64,000 bases of DNA, taken from positions 372,001 through 436,000 of the forward strand of contig NZ_QRDQ01000009.1 of the NCBI RefSeq assembly GCF_003385895.1, given 5' to 3'. The notes below the pieces were generated by a model. That model searched no databases. It worked only from the letters and a program-made list of their open reading frames with translations, and had not been told where the DNA came from. The stretch comes from Flavobacterium cutihirudinis (lineage in GTDB: Bacteria > Bacteroidota > Bacteroidia > Flavobacteriales > Flavobacteriaceae). Positions 23,748 through 33,470 of the stretch are shown here, piece after piece. Each line of letters opens with the position of its first letter. Position 1 is the first letter of the stretch. The translations under genes and the position numbers were made by a program.

Positions 23748-24033
23748 ATTTTTTATTTTATTCGAAATAAGCAAATATTTCACAAATTGTTAAAAAAAAG
23801 TCATTTTTTCACTTAATTTATGTTAATTCACTTCATTAATTACAGTAAACAAAATATTTTAATTAGAAATTAATCAATTTATTACATTATTTTTTACAAA
23901 TTTAGGCTTCCAAAACCAAAAATGTTACAAATAATACAAAAATTAGCCAAAATGTTATATTTTATGTTAAAAAGAAGGTTTTACTTAACATTAATTTATG
24001 ATATTTGAGAAAACTAATTTAAACATACAGGAG
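23748..24033. other. AT-rich gap before the second SusC gene
   Basis: Very AT-rich leader between the terminator and SusC. No cysteine-rich leader, no GCGGCAA hairpin block and no clear TTTG-N19-TAnnTTTG pair was found, so this SusC gene is not in the cysteine-leader group. The promoter was not located. Confidence 0.5.
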
Positions 24034-27018
24034 ATGAAAATTAAATTTAAACAATTTTTATGGCTGATATTGGTATTATCTGTACAAATAGTTGCCGCAC
24101 AAGACGGATTAATCTCTGGAATAGTAACTGATAAAAAGGGCATTCCTATTCCAGGAGTTAACATTATTGTAAAAGGAACAAAAGTTAGTACACAAACTGA
24201 TTTTGACGGAAATTTCAAGATTGCAGCTAAAAAAGGTGAGTCATTGGTAATAAGCTATGTAAGCTTTGCAACCGTCGAAGTATCTGCTTCTAACAATATG
24301 AAGATCGAATTAATTGAAACACAAAATGAACTTGAAGCTGTTTTGGTTGTAGGTTATGGTACACAATCAAAAAAGAACTTAACAGACAACATCGCTCGTG
24401 TTACTGCAAAAGATATTCAACAAATACCTGTTGCGAACGTACAAAATGCGTTGGTTGGTAAATTAGCCGGAGTACAGATTACACAGACAAATGGTAAAGT
24501 CGAAGGAGGAATGAATATTAGGGTTCGAGGTGCAGCCAGTATCAGTGCTGGAACACAACCTTTGTACGTTATGGACGGAATTCCGCTTATCAATGATGAT
24601 GAGTCTAGCAATGGAGCTCCTACAAACCCTCTTTTAACTTTAAGTCCAAATGAAATAGAATCAATCGAGGTTTTAAAAGATGCTTCTTCTGCGGCAATTT
24701 ATGGTGCACGTGGAGCAAATGGAGTGGTTTTGATCACGACTAAAAAAGGAAAAGAAGGAAAAGGTACTTTTTCTTTAAATTTTTCACAAGGTGTCAGCGA
24801 GGCAACTCATAAAAGAAAATGGCTAAACGCAAAACAATATGTAGAATTACTACAGGAAGCCGGAAGAAATGCAGATGATTTAGAATATGTAGAAGATGAA
24901 TTAGAATACTTATCTGGAGGAACCGACTGGAGAAACGGAGAAATCGATACTGACTGGCAAGACATTGCTTTTAGAACCGGTTATACAACAGATGCAGATT
25001 TTTCTTCTTCGGGAGGTGATGACAGAACAAAATACTTCTTTTCTGGAGCTTACAACAATACTACAGGAATTATTGACAGTAATGACTTAGACAGAATTAC
25101 AGCTAGAGTAAACGTTTCTCATAAAGTATCTGAACGTTTTACAGCAGGTATGAATATTGGTTTTTCGAGATCCGTAATACACAGGGTTCAGGATGATAAT
25201 TCATTTTCTACACCTTTACAGTCAGTTGCTCAGGCTCCAATTTCGCAAGCCAGATTAGCTGATGGAACCCCAAACCCGGATACAGAATATGTAAACTACT
25301 TGTTAGCAAAAGACAATACTTCATGGGAAACTATAATGAGAAGAGTTACCGGAAAAATATTTGGTGAAGTAAAAATTGCAAAAGGTTTAAAATTCAATTC
25401 AGATTTTGGATATGATTTTTTAACACAATCTGAAGATTACTGGCAAGGTAAAAACGCACCATACATGGCAACTGATGGAGAAGTTTTCGCAACATCAGTA
25501 AATACTGAAAACTATGTTTTCACCAACTATTTTACATATGATGCAACATTTGCTGAAAAGCATGTTTTAAATGTAGTTGCAGGTATGGAATTCAATAAAT
25601 ACAACAGAAGATATCAGGATGTAAATAGTATTTATTTTCCAAATGATGATTTTCATACCGTTGATGGTGGTGCAGAAGTAAATGAAGGACATGGAAGTGA
25701 AACTGATTATGTTTTCCTGTCTCAATTTGGAAGATTAAATTATTCATTTAATGGAAAATATTTATTTAAAGCAAGTGTACGTCGTGATGCTTCTTCTCGA
25801 TTTGGAAAAGACGAAAGATATGCCATCTTTCCTGCCTTCTCAGCTGGTTGGATCATGTCTGAGGAAGAATTCTTAAAAGACAACACTATTTTAACTTATT
25901 TAAAATTAAAAGCAAGCTGGGGTCAAGTTGGTAACGCAGAAATTGGAAATTTTGCTTCTCGTCAGTTATATCAACCAAATCCGTATAACTTAAAATCAGG
26001 GCTTACTTTTCAACAAGCAGGAAATGACAGACTTACCTGGGAAAAATCGAAACAGACAGATGTTGGTGTAGAAGTTGGTTTTATAAACAAAATAAATCTC
26101 GAATTCGATTACTATCAGAAAATTACTGACGGACTGCTTTTTGCAACACCTGTTCCATTAAGTTCAGGAGCTTCATCAATTAATAAAAATGTTGGAGATT
26201 TGAAAAGTAGTGGAATTGAGATTACTTTAAACACTAAAAATATTGAAACAGAAAACTTTAAATGGAGCACCAGTTTCAATCTTACTACTAATGAATCAAA
26301 AGTAACTTCATTACCAAATAACAATACAGATGTAATTACAGATTACAACATCAACAGAGTTGGAGAAAACGTTTCATCTTTTTATCTAGTTGAATACGGA
26401 GGAGTTGACCCTTTAAACGGAGATGCACTTTTTATAAAAAACACTGTAAATCCTGATGGAAGCATTGACAGAAGCACAACGAGCAATTATGATGAAGCAA
26501 AAAGAATTATTGCAGGAAATCCTTTTCCAACTTTAATGTCGGGGATGACTAATACACTAAATTACAAAAACTTTGATTTAAACTTTACTTTTCAGGGAGA
26601 ATGGGGCGCAAGTATCTATAATTCAGCAGGATCATACCAATCATCTGCAGCAGATTGGTTTGATAACCAAACCGCTGATCAGCTAAACCGTTGGCAGAAA
26701 GTAGGAGACATTACAGATGTACCGCAGGCAAGGTTTTATCAACAAAACGGAACACAAAATTCTACACGTTATCTTGACAAAGCCGATTTTGTACGTTTGC
26801 GTAACTTAACATTTGGTTATTCTTTACCAAAAGAAACCGTAAACGACGCTGGAATGAGCAGTTTAAGAATCTATTTTACTGCTGTAAATCTGGTAACTTT
26901 TACAAACTATAAAGGATATGATCCAGAAGCCAGAAGAGATGATGCAGGAATTGGAGAAGATTTTTACTCAGCGCCTCCAGCAAAAACAATTGCAATAGGA
27001 GTAAATATTAATTTTTAA
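24034..27018 (+). CDS. SusC-family TonB-dependent outer-membrane transporter
   Basis: A 994-residue outer-membrane transporter. The start at 24034 gives a normal signal peptide (MKIKFKQFLWLILVLSVQIV then AAQDG); the frame also opens 12 codons upstream, but those residues break the signal. It has a carboxypeptidase-regulatory-like domain (about 27-95), VLVVGYGTQSKKN near 105, a plug with ESIEVLKDASSAAIYGARG, and a long beta-barrel ending in INF. It pairs with the SusD gene 10 bases on. No hydrolase lies beside the pair, so the ligand cannot be guessed; its codon use and composition look like its neighbours'. Confidence 0.92.
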   Translation: MKIKFKQFLWLILVLSVQIVAAQDGLISGIVTDKKGIPIPGVNIIVKGTKVSTQTDFDGNFKIAAKKGESLVISYVSFATVEVSASNNMKIELIETQNELEAVLVVGYGTQSKKNLTDNIARVTAKDIQQIPVANVQNALVGKLAGVQITQTNGKVEGGMNIRVRGAASISAGTQPLYVMDGIPLINDDESSNGAPTNPLLTLSPNEIESIEVLKDASSAAIYGARGANGVVLITTKKGKEGKGTFSLNFSQGVSEATHKRKWLNAKQYVELLQEAGRNADDLEYVEDELEYLSGGTDWRNGEIDTDWQDIAFRTGYTTDADFSSSGGDDRTKYFFSGAYNNTTGIIDSNDLDRITARVNVSHKVSERFTAGMNIGFSRSVIHRVQDDNSFSTPLQSVAQAPISQARLADGTPNPDTEYVNYLLAKDNTSWETIMRRVTGKIFGEVKIAKGLKFNSDFGYDFLTQSEDYWQGKNAPYMATDGEVFATSVNTENYVFTNYFTYDATFAEKHVLNVVAGMEFNKYNRRYQDVNSIYFPNDDFHTVDGGAEVNEGHGSETDYVFLSQFGRLNYSFNGKYLFKASVRRDASSRFGKDERYAIFPAFSAGWIMSEEEFLKDNTILTYLKLKASWGQVGNAEIGNFASRQLYQPNPYNLKSGLTFQQAGNDRLTWEKSKQTDVGVEVGFINKINLEFDYYQKITDGLLFATPVPLSSGASSINKNVGDLKSSGIEITLNTKNIETENFKWSTSFNLTTNESKVTSLPNNNTDVITDYNINRVGENVSSFYLVEYGGVDPLNGDALFIKNTVNPDGSIDRSTTSNYDEAKRIIAGNPFPTLMSGMTNTLNYKNFDLNFTFQGEWGASIYNSAGSYQSSAADWFDNQTADQLNRWQKVGDITDVPQARFYQQNGTQNSTRYLDKADFVRLRNLTFGYSLPKETVNDAGMSSLRIYFTAVNLVTFTNYKGYDPEARRDDAGIGEDFYSAPPAKTIAIGVNINF

Positions 27019-27028
27019 TACAACTAAG

Positions 27029-28414
27029 ATGAAAGCACATAAATTAATACTAATCATATTTTTGACAGCCTTTTTTACCAGCTGTGAAGATCAATTAAAT
27101 TTAGATCCTAAGCAAAGTCAGGACGCTACCGAAACCTTAAGTACAGAAGGCGGCGTTACCAATGTTTTAACGGGAGCCTACGCTTTAGCCGCAAACGGAA
27201 ATGGATACGGCGGAAGAATCTTGTTATACGCTGATTTATTAGGTGTAACCGGAGCAGGAAATACAACAACTTTAGAATGGTCAGGGTCTTTTGGAGAATT
27301 AAGACAGATGTATACCAAAAATATGCAGTCTGACAACGTTATCATTGAAGGTACATACGGAAGATGTTATCAAATTATTAATGCTGCCAATACTGTAATA
27401 GAAAACATAGACAAAGTGAAAGATCCGGACAGACAGGCCGTGATGATTGGCGAAGCTAATTTTTTAAGATCACTAGCATATTTTGATTTAGTTCGCTTTT
27501 TCGCAAAACCTTATGTAAGCGGTCAAGCCAATACACAATTAGGAGTTGTAATCAGACCAAATGCTATTTACGATTTTAGTGTTGATCTTTCAAAAGAAAG
27601 AAGCACCGTAGATGAAGTTTATAAAACAATTATTGACGGATTAAATCTGGCTTATACAAATCTTCCTGAAGACAACGATTTTTATGCTGATAAATATGCA
27701 GCTCAGGCTTTATTAGCCAGAGTATATCTACAACAAGGAAATTATGCTATGGCAAGAGACGCTGCAAATGATGTTATTGAAAATAGCGGACATGCACTAT
27801 CTCCAAAATATGCCGATGCTTTTAATCACGATACGGATCAGGCTGAAGATGTTTTTGCCATTCAGATTACAAAACAAACCGGAGTAAATGATATGGTTAC
27901 TTTTTATGCCGCTGAAAGTTATGGCGGACGTGGCGGTGACTTTGCTATTACAGATAACTACTTAGCACAATTTAGCACACCAGATGACAGAGCTGATTTT
28001 GTATATGAAGATTCAAGTATCCTGACTTCAAAATTTACAGATCAATTTGCAGATGTGGGAATCATTCGATTAGCCGAAATGTATTTAATTAGAGCTGAAG
28101 CAAATTTACAGGCCGGAACAGCTGTTGGAAACACACCGCTTGATGACATTAATATTATTAGAACCAGAGCAAATGCAGATAATCTGGCTAGTGTCACTAT
28201 CGATGATATTTTACTTGAAAGAGATTTAGAATTGGGTATGGAAGGATTTTTAATTCACGATATAAAAAGAACAAAACGTTCTATTGACATTAGTAAAAAT
28301 GGAGATGGTTCTTCTTTGATTCTTTATGATGCAAATAGATTAGTATTCCCAATTCCGTTATCAGAAATGGATGCTAATAAATTAATCACTCAAAATCCAG
28401 GTTACTCAAGCTAA
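27029..28414 (+). CDS. SusD/RagB-family outer-membrane lipoprotein
   Basis: A 461-residue lipoprotein with lipobox FFTSC (Cys19). SusD pattern: GEANFLRSLAYFDLVRFF (about 145-162), repeats of helices with AAQALLARVYLQQGNYAMA, IIRLAEMYLIRAEANLQAG, and the C-terminal ERDLELGMEGFLIHDIKR and LVFPIPLSEMDAN. It is the surface partner of the SusC protein encoded just upstream. Its size and N-terminus differ from the SusD at 6046-7518, so the two pairs bind different ligands. A bidirectional terminator follows. Confidence 0.92.
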   Translation: MKAHKLILIIFLTAFFTSCEDQLNLDPKQSQDATETLSTEGGVTNVLTGAYALAANGNGYGGRILLYADLLGVTGAGNTTTLEWSGSFGELRQMYTKNMQSDNVIIEGTYGRCYQIINAANTVIENIDKVKDPDRQAVMIGEANFLRSLAYFDLVRFFAKPYVSGQANTQLGVVIRPNAIYDFSVDLSKERSTVDEVYKTIIDGLNLAYTNLPEDNDFYADKYAAQALLARVYLQQGNYAMARDAANDVIENSGHALSPKYADAFNHDTDQAEDVFAIQITKQTGVNDMVTFYAAESYGGRGGDFAITDNYLAQFSTPDDRADFVYEDSSILTSKFTDQFADVGIIRLAEMYLIRAEANLQAGTAVGNTPLDDINIIRTRANADNLASVTIDDILLERDLELGMEGFLIHDIKRTKRSIDISKNGDGSSLILYDANRLVFPIPLSEMDANKLITQNPGYSS

Positions 28415-28447
28415 ATTTAGATTAAGGTAACAAAGGTTCAAAGTGAC

Positions 28448-28491
28448 AAAGGTCCAAAGTTTTATAATCATTTATAAAACTTTGGACCTTT
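28448..28491. terminator. Bidirectional terminator between SusD and ornithine aminotransferase
   Basis: A long stem of 20-bp arms (28448-28467 with 28472-28491) made from the AAAGGTCCAAAG type repeat. It lies between two converging genes and has a T-rich tail on either strand. The arms derive from a repeat family also seen near 43460 and 45743. Confidence 0.75.
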
Positions 28492-28550
28492 TAAATTTAT
28501 ATTAAAATAAAAACTCAGAATCTTAGAATCTTTGCAACTTAGAATCTTTT

Positions 28551-29801
28551 TTATCTAAACTCATTCAAAGATTTCTCGATAATTTCAAGACATTCTTTAA
28601 TCTGATCTTCTGTCATAACCAATGGCGGAGCAAATCTAATCTTATTTCCGTGTGTCGGTTTTGCTAATAATCCATTATCTCTAAATTTTAGACAGATTTC
28701 CCAAGCTAAATCAGAATCTTCACCGCTATTAATAACAATCGCATTCAAAAGACCTTTTCCGCGAACTAGCGTAATCAAACTGTTCTTTTCAGCAATTTTG
28801 TTTAATCCATCTCTTAAGATAATTCCCAAGCGTTCTGCATTTTCAGCCAGTTTTTCTTCTTTAACAACTTCCAAAGCTGCAATTGCAACAGCAGCCGCAA
28901 CAGGATTTCCTCCAAAAGTAGATCCGTGTTGTCCTGGCTTGATTACATTCATAATCTCGTTATTTGCTAAAACTGCGGAAACCGGATAAACACCTCCTGA
29001 AATCGCTTTTCCTAAAATTAAAATATCAGGTTGCACATTTTCATGGTGAACCGCTAATAATTTTCCGGTACGTGCGATTCCTGTCTGAACTTCGTCAGCA
29101 ATAAACAACACATTATGTTTTTCACATAATGCTTTTGCTTTCGCCAAATATCCTTCTGAAGGAACATAAACTCCAGCTTCTCCCTGAATTGGCTCAACCA
29201 AAAATCCAGCAATATTTTTTGAAGAATCTAAAGCTTTTTCAAGCGCTTCAAGATTATCATATTCAATTTTTATAAATCCGTCTGTAAACGGACCAAAGTT
29301 TTTACGCGCCGTTTCATCATTAGAAAATGAAATGATTGTTGTTGTTCTTCCATGAAAATTATTTTCGCAAACAATAATCTGCGCCTGATTTTCCGGAATC
29401 CCTTTTACTTCATAAGCCCATTTTCTACATACTTTTAATGCCGTTTCAACTGCTTCGGCGCCAGTATTCATTGGTAACACTTTATCGAAACCAAAATACT
29501 TTGTAACGTATTCTTCGTAATTTCCTAATTTATCATTGTAAAATGCACGAGAAGTCAATGTCAGTTTTTGAGCCTGATCGATCATTGCCTGTACAATTTT
29601 GGGATGACAATGTCCTTGATTTACTGCTGAATAAGCAGATAGAAAATCATAATATTTCTTTCCGTCTACATCCCAAACATATACTCCTTCTCCTTTTTCC
29701 AAAACAACTGGAAGCGGATGGTAATTATGAGCTCCGTATTTATTTTCTTTTTCAATCAAAATTTCTGATTTTGACGAAAGGGTATTTTCAGTGTGAATCA
29801 T
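28551..29801 (-). CDS. rocD: Ornithine aminotransferase
   Basis: A 416-residue PLP enzyme of aminotransferase class III that converts ornithine and 2-oxoglutarate to glutamate semialdehyde and glutamate. It has [68 protein letters not shown] and LGKAISGG with the PLP lysine, all typical of RocD. The start at 29801 ([13 protein letters not shown]) is preferred; the frame extends 11 codons further but into the promoter. On the minus strand TACTTTTG (29823-29830) fits a -7 element, though no -33 element is visible. The Lrp/AsnC gene lies divergently beyond the repeat array. Confidence 0.95.
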   Translation of the reverse strand: MIHTENTLSSKSEILIEKENKYGAHNYHPLPVVLEKGEGVYVWDVDGKKYYDFLSAYSAVNQGHCHPKIVQAMIDQAQKLTLTSRAFYNDKLGNYEEYVTKYFGFDKVLPMNTGAEAVETALKVCRKWAYEVKGIPENQAQIIVCENNFHGRTTTIISFSNDETARKNFGPFTDGFIKIEYDNLEALEKALDSSKNIAGFLVEPIQGEAGVYVPSEGYLAKAKALCEKHNVLFIADEVQTGIARTGKLLAVHHENVQPDILILGKAISGGVYPVSAVLANNEIMNVIKPGQHGSTFGGNPVAAAVAIAALEVVKEEKLAENAERLGIILRDGLNKIAEKNSLITLVRGKGLLNAIVINSGEDSDLAWEICLKFRDNGLLAKPTHGNKIRFAPPLVMTEDQIKECLEIIEKSLNEFR

Positions 29802-29830
29802 GGTTTGTATTTTTTTAAAGTACAAAAGTA

Positions 29831-30055
29831 TCAAAAAATATTAATTATAAAGCTTAAAAGTAAAATTTTGACTTTATAATTAACAAAATAAGTCAAATTT
29901 TACATTTACAACTTGTTTAAAAATCAAATTAACCTAGAGACAATATCAATTTTATTCCCTTTTATTAAAAAAAATAGTTACTTTTATAAATCAAAAGCAT
30001 TGATACTTGTGTAGTCTCTACGGGACAATTTGATGTTCATATTTTTTTTGCTACC
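29831..30055. other. Intergenic region between rocD and the tandem array
   Basis: Holds the rocD upstream region and a leading fragment of the array sequence (GTCTCTACGGGACAATTTG near 30014). No gene is supported. Confidence 0.5.
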
Positions 30056-30591
30056 GATATTTAATCTCTCCGAGATAATTTTTATTACTAAAACATTAAA
30101 AATCAAACCATTGACATTTATCTATCATAATTAATACACAATGAAAAGAATAAAACTCCGTAGGAGTTAAATATCGGTAGAAACAATTATGGGGTCGATA
30201 AAAAATGCCCCATAGAGACGATATTTACTATTGATATTTAATCTCGCCGAGATAATACTTTTATTATGTAAAGATTAAAAATCAAGCTATTGAAATCAAT
30301 TTATAATAATTAATACACAATGAAAAGAAAACTCCGTAGGAGTTAAATATCGGTAGAAACAATTATGGGTTCGATAAAAAATGTCCCATAGAGACGATAT
30401 TTACTATTGATTTTTAATCTCGTCGAGATAATACTTTTATTATGTAAAGATTAAAAATCAAGCTATTGAAATCAATTTATCATAATTAATACATAATAAT
30501 AAAAATACTCCGTAGGAGTTAAATATCGGTAGAAAACAATTATGGGGTCGATAAAAAATGTCCCGTTAGGGACTATATTTACAACAAATAA
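30056..30591. repeat. Three-copy 176-bp tandem repeat array
   Basis: The unit start (GATATTTAATCTC type) occurs at 30056, 30233 and 30409, and ACTCCGTAGGAGTTAAATAT occurs at 30155, 30331 and 30507, so the period is 176-177 bases. Each unit carries an imperfect inverted pair (CCGATATTTAATCT near its start, AGTTAAATATCGG near its end), ACTCCGTAGGAGT as a small palindrome, and TCGATAAAAAATG. Copies 2 and 3 are nearly identical, copy 1 and the end of copy 3 have drifted. No frame or known transposon end was found. It fills the divergent gap between rocD and the Lrp gene. Confidence 0.85.
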
Positions 30592-30611
30592 AAAAAGCAG
30601 AATTTAAAAGA

Positions 30612-31064
30612 ATGGAAATACTAGACGAATTTGATATTAAGATAATTAAGGAATTGGAAAAAGACGGCAGAATGGCTTTCTCGGCAATTGCATCTAATTT
30701 GAAAATATCAAACACTATGGTGCATCAGCGTGTTAATAGAATGATTGAGCAAGGTGTACTTGGCGGCATAAAACCAATTATTCAGGAAAAAAATATTGGC
30801 TACGACTGGGCTTCTTTTACCGGAATTACATTAAATAAAGATTCTGATTCTGACCGAATTATAGAGGCATTAAAAGACATTCCTGAAATTACCGAATGCT
30901 ACTACGTAACTGGTTCTTTCACGTTGTACATTAAAATTATTGCAAAAAACCACGAACATATGCGTAGAATTCTTTACGAAAAAATCGATGGAATTCCCGG
31001 CATTGCCAAAACCGATTCGATTATTGAATTGGGTTGTGCTTTTAAAAGAAATATCTCGCTATAA
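30612..31064 (+). CDS. Lrp/AsnC-family transcription regulator
   Basis: A 150-residue protein: N-terminal helix-turn-helix (about 5-60: DEFDIKIIKELEKDGRMAF, IASNLKISNTMVHQRVNRM) and a C-terminal RAM ligand-binding domain (about 65-150: IGYDWASFTGITL, ITECYYVTGSFTLYIKI, AKTDSIIEL). Members bind DNA as octamers and respond to amino acids. It stands divergent to rocD and upstream of several peptide and amide hydrolase genes, so control of amino-acid salvage is a fair guess. The ligand is not deduced. The 20-base gap to the next gene suggests co-transcription. Confidence 0.93.
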   Translation: MEILDEFDIKIIKELEKDGRMAFSAIASNLKISNTMVHQRVNRMIEQGVLGGIKPIIQEKNIGYDWASFTGITLNKDSDSDRIIEALKDIPEITECYYVTGSFTLYIKIIAKNHEHMRRILYEKIDGIPGIAKTDSIIELGCAFKRNISL

Positions 31065-31083
31065 ATTTCAAAAACTAAAAAAA

Positions 31084-32592
31084 ATGCGTTTACGAATACT
31101 GCTTTTATTTACTCTGTTTTACTGTAAATCGATGTTGTTTTCGCAGACGACTGTTTCAAATCCATCCAAAAGTGATTTTTCGGGAACACTTTCTTTTTTG
31201 GCATCTGACTGGCTCGAAGGCCGTGGCGCTACACAAAAAGGTGGTTTTATGGCATCTGAATATATTGCCTCAATGATGGGTTTATATCAGTTAGTTCCTT
31301 TTCAAAAAGATACTGCATCGGGTTATTTTCAGGACTTCAAAATTCTGGAACATTCTGTTAAAAATGTTTCTTTGGAAATCAAAAAAGGTAAAAAAATAAT
31401 CGCTCTTTCTCCAGAAACCGATTTCAAGGTTACTCCAATTGCACAATCAATACAAAAAGAAGCTCAAATTGTTTTTGTTGGTTACGGAATAAATCTTTCA
31501 AAAGAAGGTTATGATGATTACAAAAATCAAGATGTAAAAAACAAGGTCGTGGTAGTTTTAAAAGGATTTCCTGGCCATCTGGACAGTACTTCGGTAACCT
31601 ATCAAAAATTCAAAAAAATATTTCCCGAAGAAAATGATTTAGAAGAAACAAAACTTCAGACAGCAATAAACAAAGGTGCAATTGCGCTTGTAATTTTAGA
31701 TTCAAAAGGCAAATTTAAACCTAATAATTCAAAGGAAGATGCTGTATTTCATTCTTTAGAAAATGCATCAAACACGTCAATTCCAGTTTTTAAATTAACC
31801 AAAACTGCTTCTGAAAAACTTTTGTCTGAAACTACTATTTCATTAAACAATATAGAAAAGAAATTAGCTCAAAAAAATGCTGGCACTTCTACTCTATTTA
31901 AAAACACGAAAATCAATTTTTCACTCGAATTACAATCTCAAACTTTTCCGGTTCGAAATGTTCTCGGAATGATTCCAGGAAAAGACACAACCAAAACCGT
32001 TATTATTGGTGCGCATTATGACCATTTAGGAATTAAAAATGATTCGATTTACAATGGTGCCGATGATAATGCATCCGGAACTTCGGGAATGCTGGCTTTG
32101 GCTAAAAAATGGTCAGAATCGAAAGTAAAACCACCTTTTAATTTACTTTTCGCTTCTTGGACTGCCGAAGAATTAGGCCTTTTAGGAAGTGAATACTTTG
32201 TTCAGAATTTTGATTTTCAAAAACAAAAAATACTTCTCGCCATAAATATGGACATGATTTCGCGAAATGCTCCGGAAGATCAGACACATCGAATTTTAAG
32301 TATTGGAACTCCAAAAGAAAATGAGAATTTAAAAGAAATCGCCACTTTAAGTAATTCCAAACTTGCAAAACCTTTCACACTTGATCTCTGGGAAACTGAC
32401 GGCCACAGCGGAAGTGACTACGCCTCGTTTACTGCAAAAGGAATCCCGATCATGACTTTCTTTAGTGGTTTTCACGATGATTATCACACGCCGCGAGACA
32501 AAGCTTCTAAAGTAGATTTAGATAAAGTAAAAGACGTGCTTTTTATTGTCAATACTTCGCTTTTAAAATTCATAGAAAATCAGCATAACTAA
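31084..32592 (+). CDS. Exported M28-family zinc aminopeptidase
   Basis: A 502-residue protein with a signal peptide ending near SMLFSQ. The frame is open further upstream but overlaps the Lrp gene; ATG at 31084 gives the signal peptide. Zinc ligands and catalytic residues appear as IIGAHYDHLG, YNGADDNASG, SWTAEELGLLG, NMDMISRN and SGFHDDYHTPRD, the full M28 set. Residues about 105-215 (VFVGYGINLSKEGYDD) look like a protease-associated domain. It removes N-terminal residues from peptides in the periplasm or outside. Confidence 0.92.
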   Translation: MRLRILLLFTLFYCKSMLFSQTTVSNPSKSDFSGTLSFLASDWLEGRGATQKGGFMASEYIASMMGLYQLVPFQKDTASGYFQDFKILEHSVKNVSLEIKKGKKIIALSPETDFKVTPIAQSIQKEAQIVFVGYGINLSKEGYDDYKNQDVKNKVVVVLKGFPGHLDSTSVTYQKFKKIFPEENDLEETKLQTAINKGAIALVILDSKGKFKPNNSKEDAVFHSLENASNTSIPVFKLTKTASEKLLSETTISLNNIEKKLAQKNAGTSTLFKNTKINFSLELQSQTFPVRNVLGMIPGKDTTKTVIIGAHYDHLGIKNDSIYNGADDNASGTSGMLALAKKWSESKVKPPFNLLFASWTAEELGLLGSEYFVQNFDFQKQKILLAINMDMISRNAPEDQTHRILSIGTPKENENLKEIATLSNSKLAKPFTLDLWETDGHSGSDYASFTAKGIPIMTFFSGFHDDYHTPRDKASKVDLDKVKDVLFIVNTSLLKFIENQHN

Positions 32593-32604
32593 ACCAAAAT
32601 AAAC

Positions 32605-33468
32605 ATGAAAAACCAACCACTTTTCAGACTTACATCCAAGAATTTTACGATCACGCTATTCTTATTTTTGAGTTGTTTGCTTCAGGCGCAAAATCCAAAA
32701 GGAAAACTCTTTATCATTGGTGGCGGAGATCGTTCTGACGAATTAATGAAACAGGTTTTGGCTGTAGCCGAATTAGGAAAAAAAGATTATATCGTCGTTT
32801 TACCAATGTCGAGCGAAGAACCGGATAGTTCGTTTATCTTTTTTAAAACACAAATGGTGAAATTAACTTCAAATCCAATTGTGATGCTGAATTTCAATAA
32901 ACAAACAGCTCAAAATAAAACATTGACAGATTCGGTACAAAAAGCAAAACTGATTTTTATAAGCGGTGGCGATCAAAGCCGTTTTATGGCAGTTGCTCAT
33001 AATACACCAATAAAAACCGCAATTCAAAAAGCATATGAAAACGGAAGTACCATTTCCGGAACAAGTGCAGGAGCAGCTGTGATGTCGGAAAAAATGATTA
33101 CCGGAAATCAGAAACTGGAAAAAGAATATTCTGGTACTTTTGATAATATCAGATATGACAATCTAGAAACTTCAGAAGGTTTGGGTTTACTGAAAACTGC
33201 CGTTATCGATCAGCATTTTTTAAAACGAAATCGCTACAATCGCTTGCTTTCTGCTTTGGTGGAATTTCCAAATTTAACCGGAATTGGAATTGATGAAGCA
33301 ACGGCAATTATTGTGAGAAACAATGAAATTGAAGTTGCAGGAGAAAGCGAAGTTATTGTTGTTAGAAATCCGAAAGGCATTCAAAAATCCAAAAAAAACA
33401 ATCTGATTTCTATTGAAAAATTAGAAATGAGTATTTACAATGCCGGACAAAAATTTAAAATTAAATAA
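32605..33468 (+). CDS. Cyanophycinase-like exported peptidase (S51 family)
   Basis: A 287-residue protein with a signal peptide ending near LLQAQ. It has the S51/cyanophycinase pattern: LFIIGGGDRSDELM, ISGGDQSRFM, the nucleophile elbow GTSAGAAVMSE (Ser), and DQHFLKRNRYNRL, then GIGIDEATAIIV. Family members split cyanophycin or beta-Asp dipeptides. Its neighbours (M28 peptidase 12 bases up, acylase 2 bases down) suggest uptake and breakdown of external amide-linked compounds. The true substrate is not shown. Confidence 0.88.
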   Translation: MKNQPLFRLTSKNFTITLFLFLSCLLQAQNPKGKLFIIGGGDRSDELMKQVLAVAELGKKDYIVVLPMSSEEPDSSFIFFKTQMVKLTSNPIVMLNFNKQTAQNKTLTDSVQKAKLIFISGGDQSRFMAVAHNTPIKTAIQKAYENGSTISGTSAGAAVMSEKMITGNQKLEKEYSGTFDNIRYDNLETSEGLGLLKTAVIDQHFLKRNRYNRLLSALVEFPNLTGIGIDEATAIIVRNNEIEVAGESEVIVVRNPKGIQKSKKNNLISIEKLEMSIYNAGQKFKIK

Positions 33469-33470
33469 AC

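Noticed and set aside
30056-30591. CRISPR array
   Set aside because: The repeat period is 176 bases and whole units repeat, with no short direct repeats separated by unique spacers and no cas genes.
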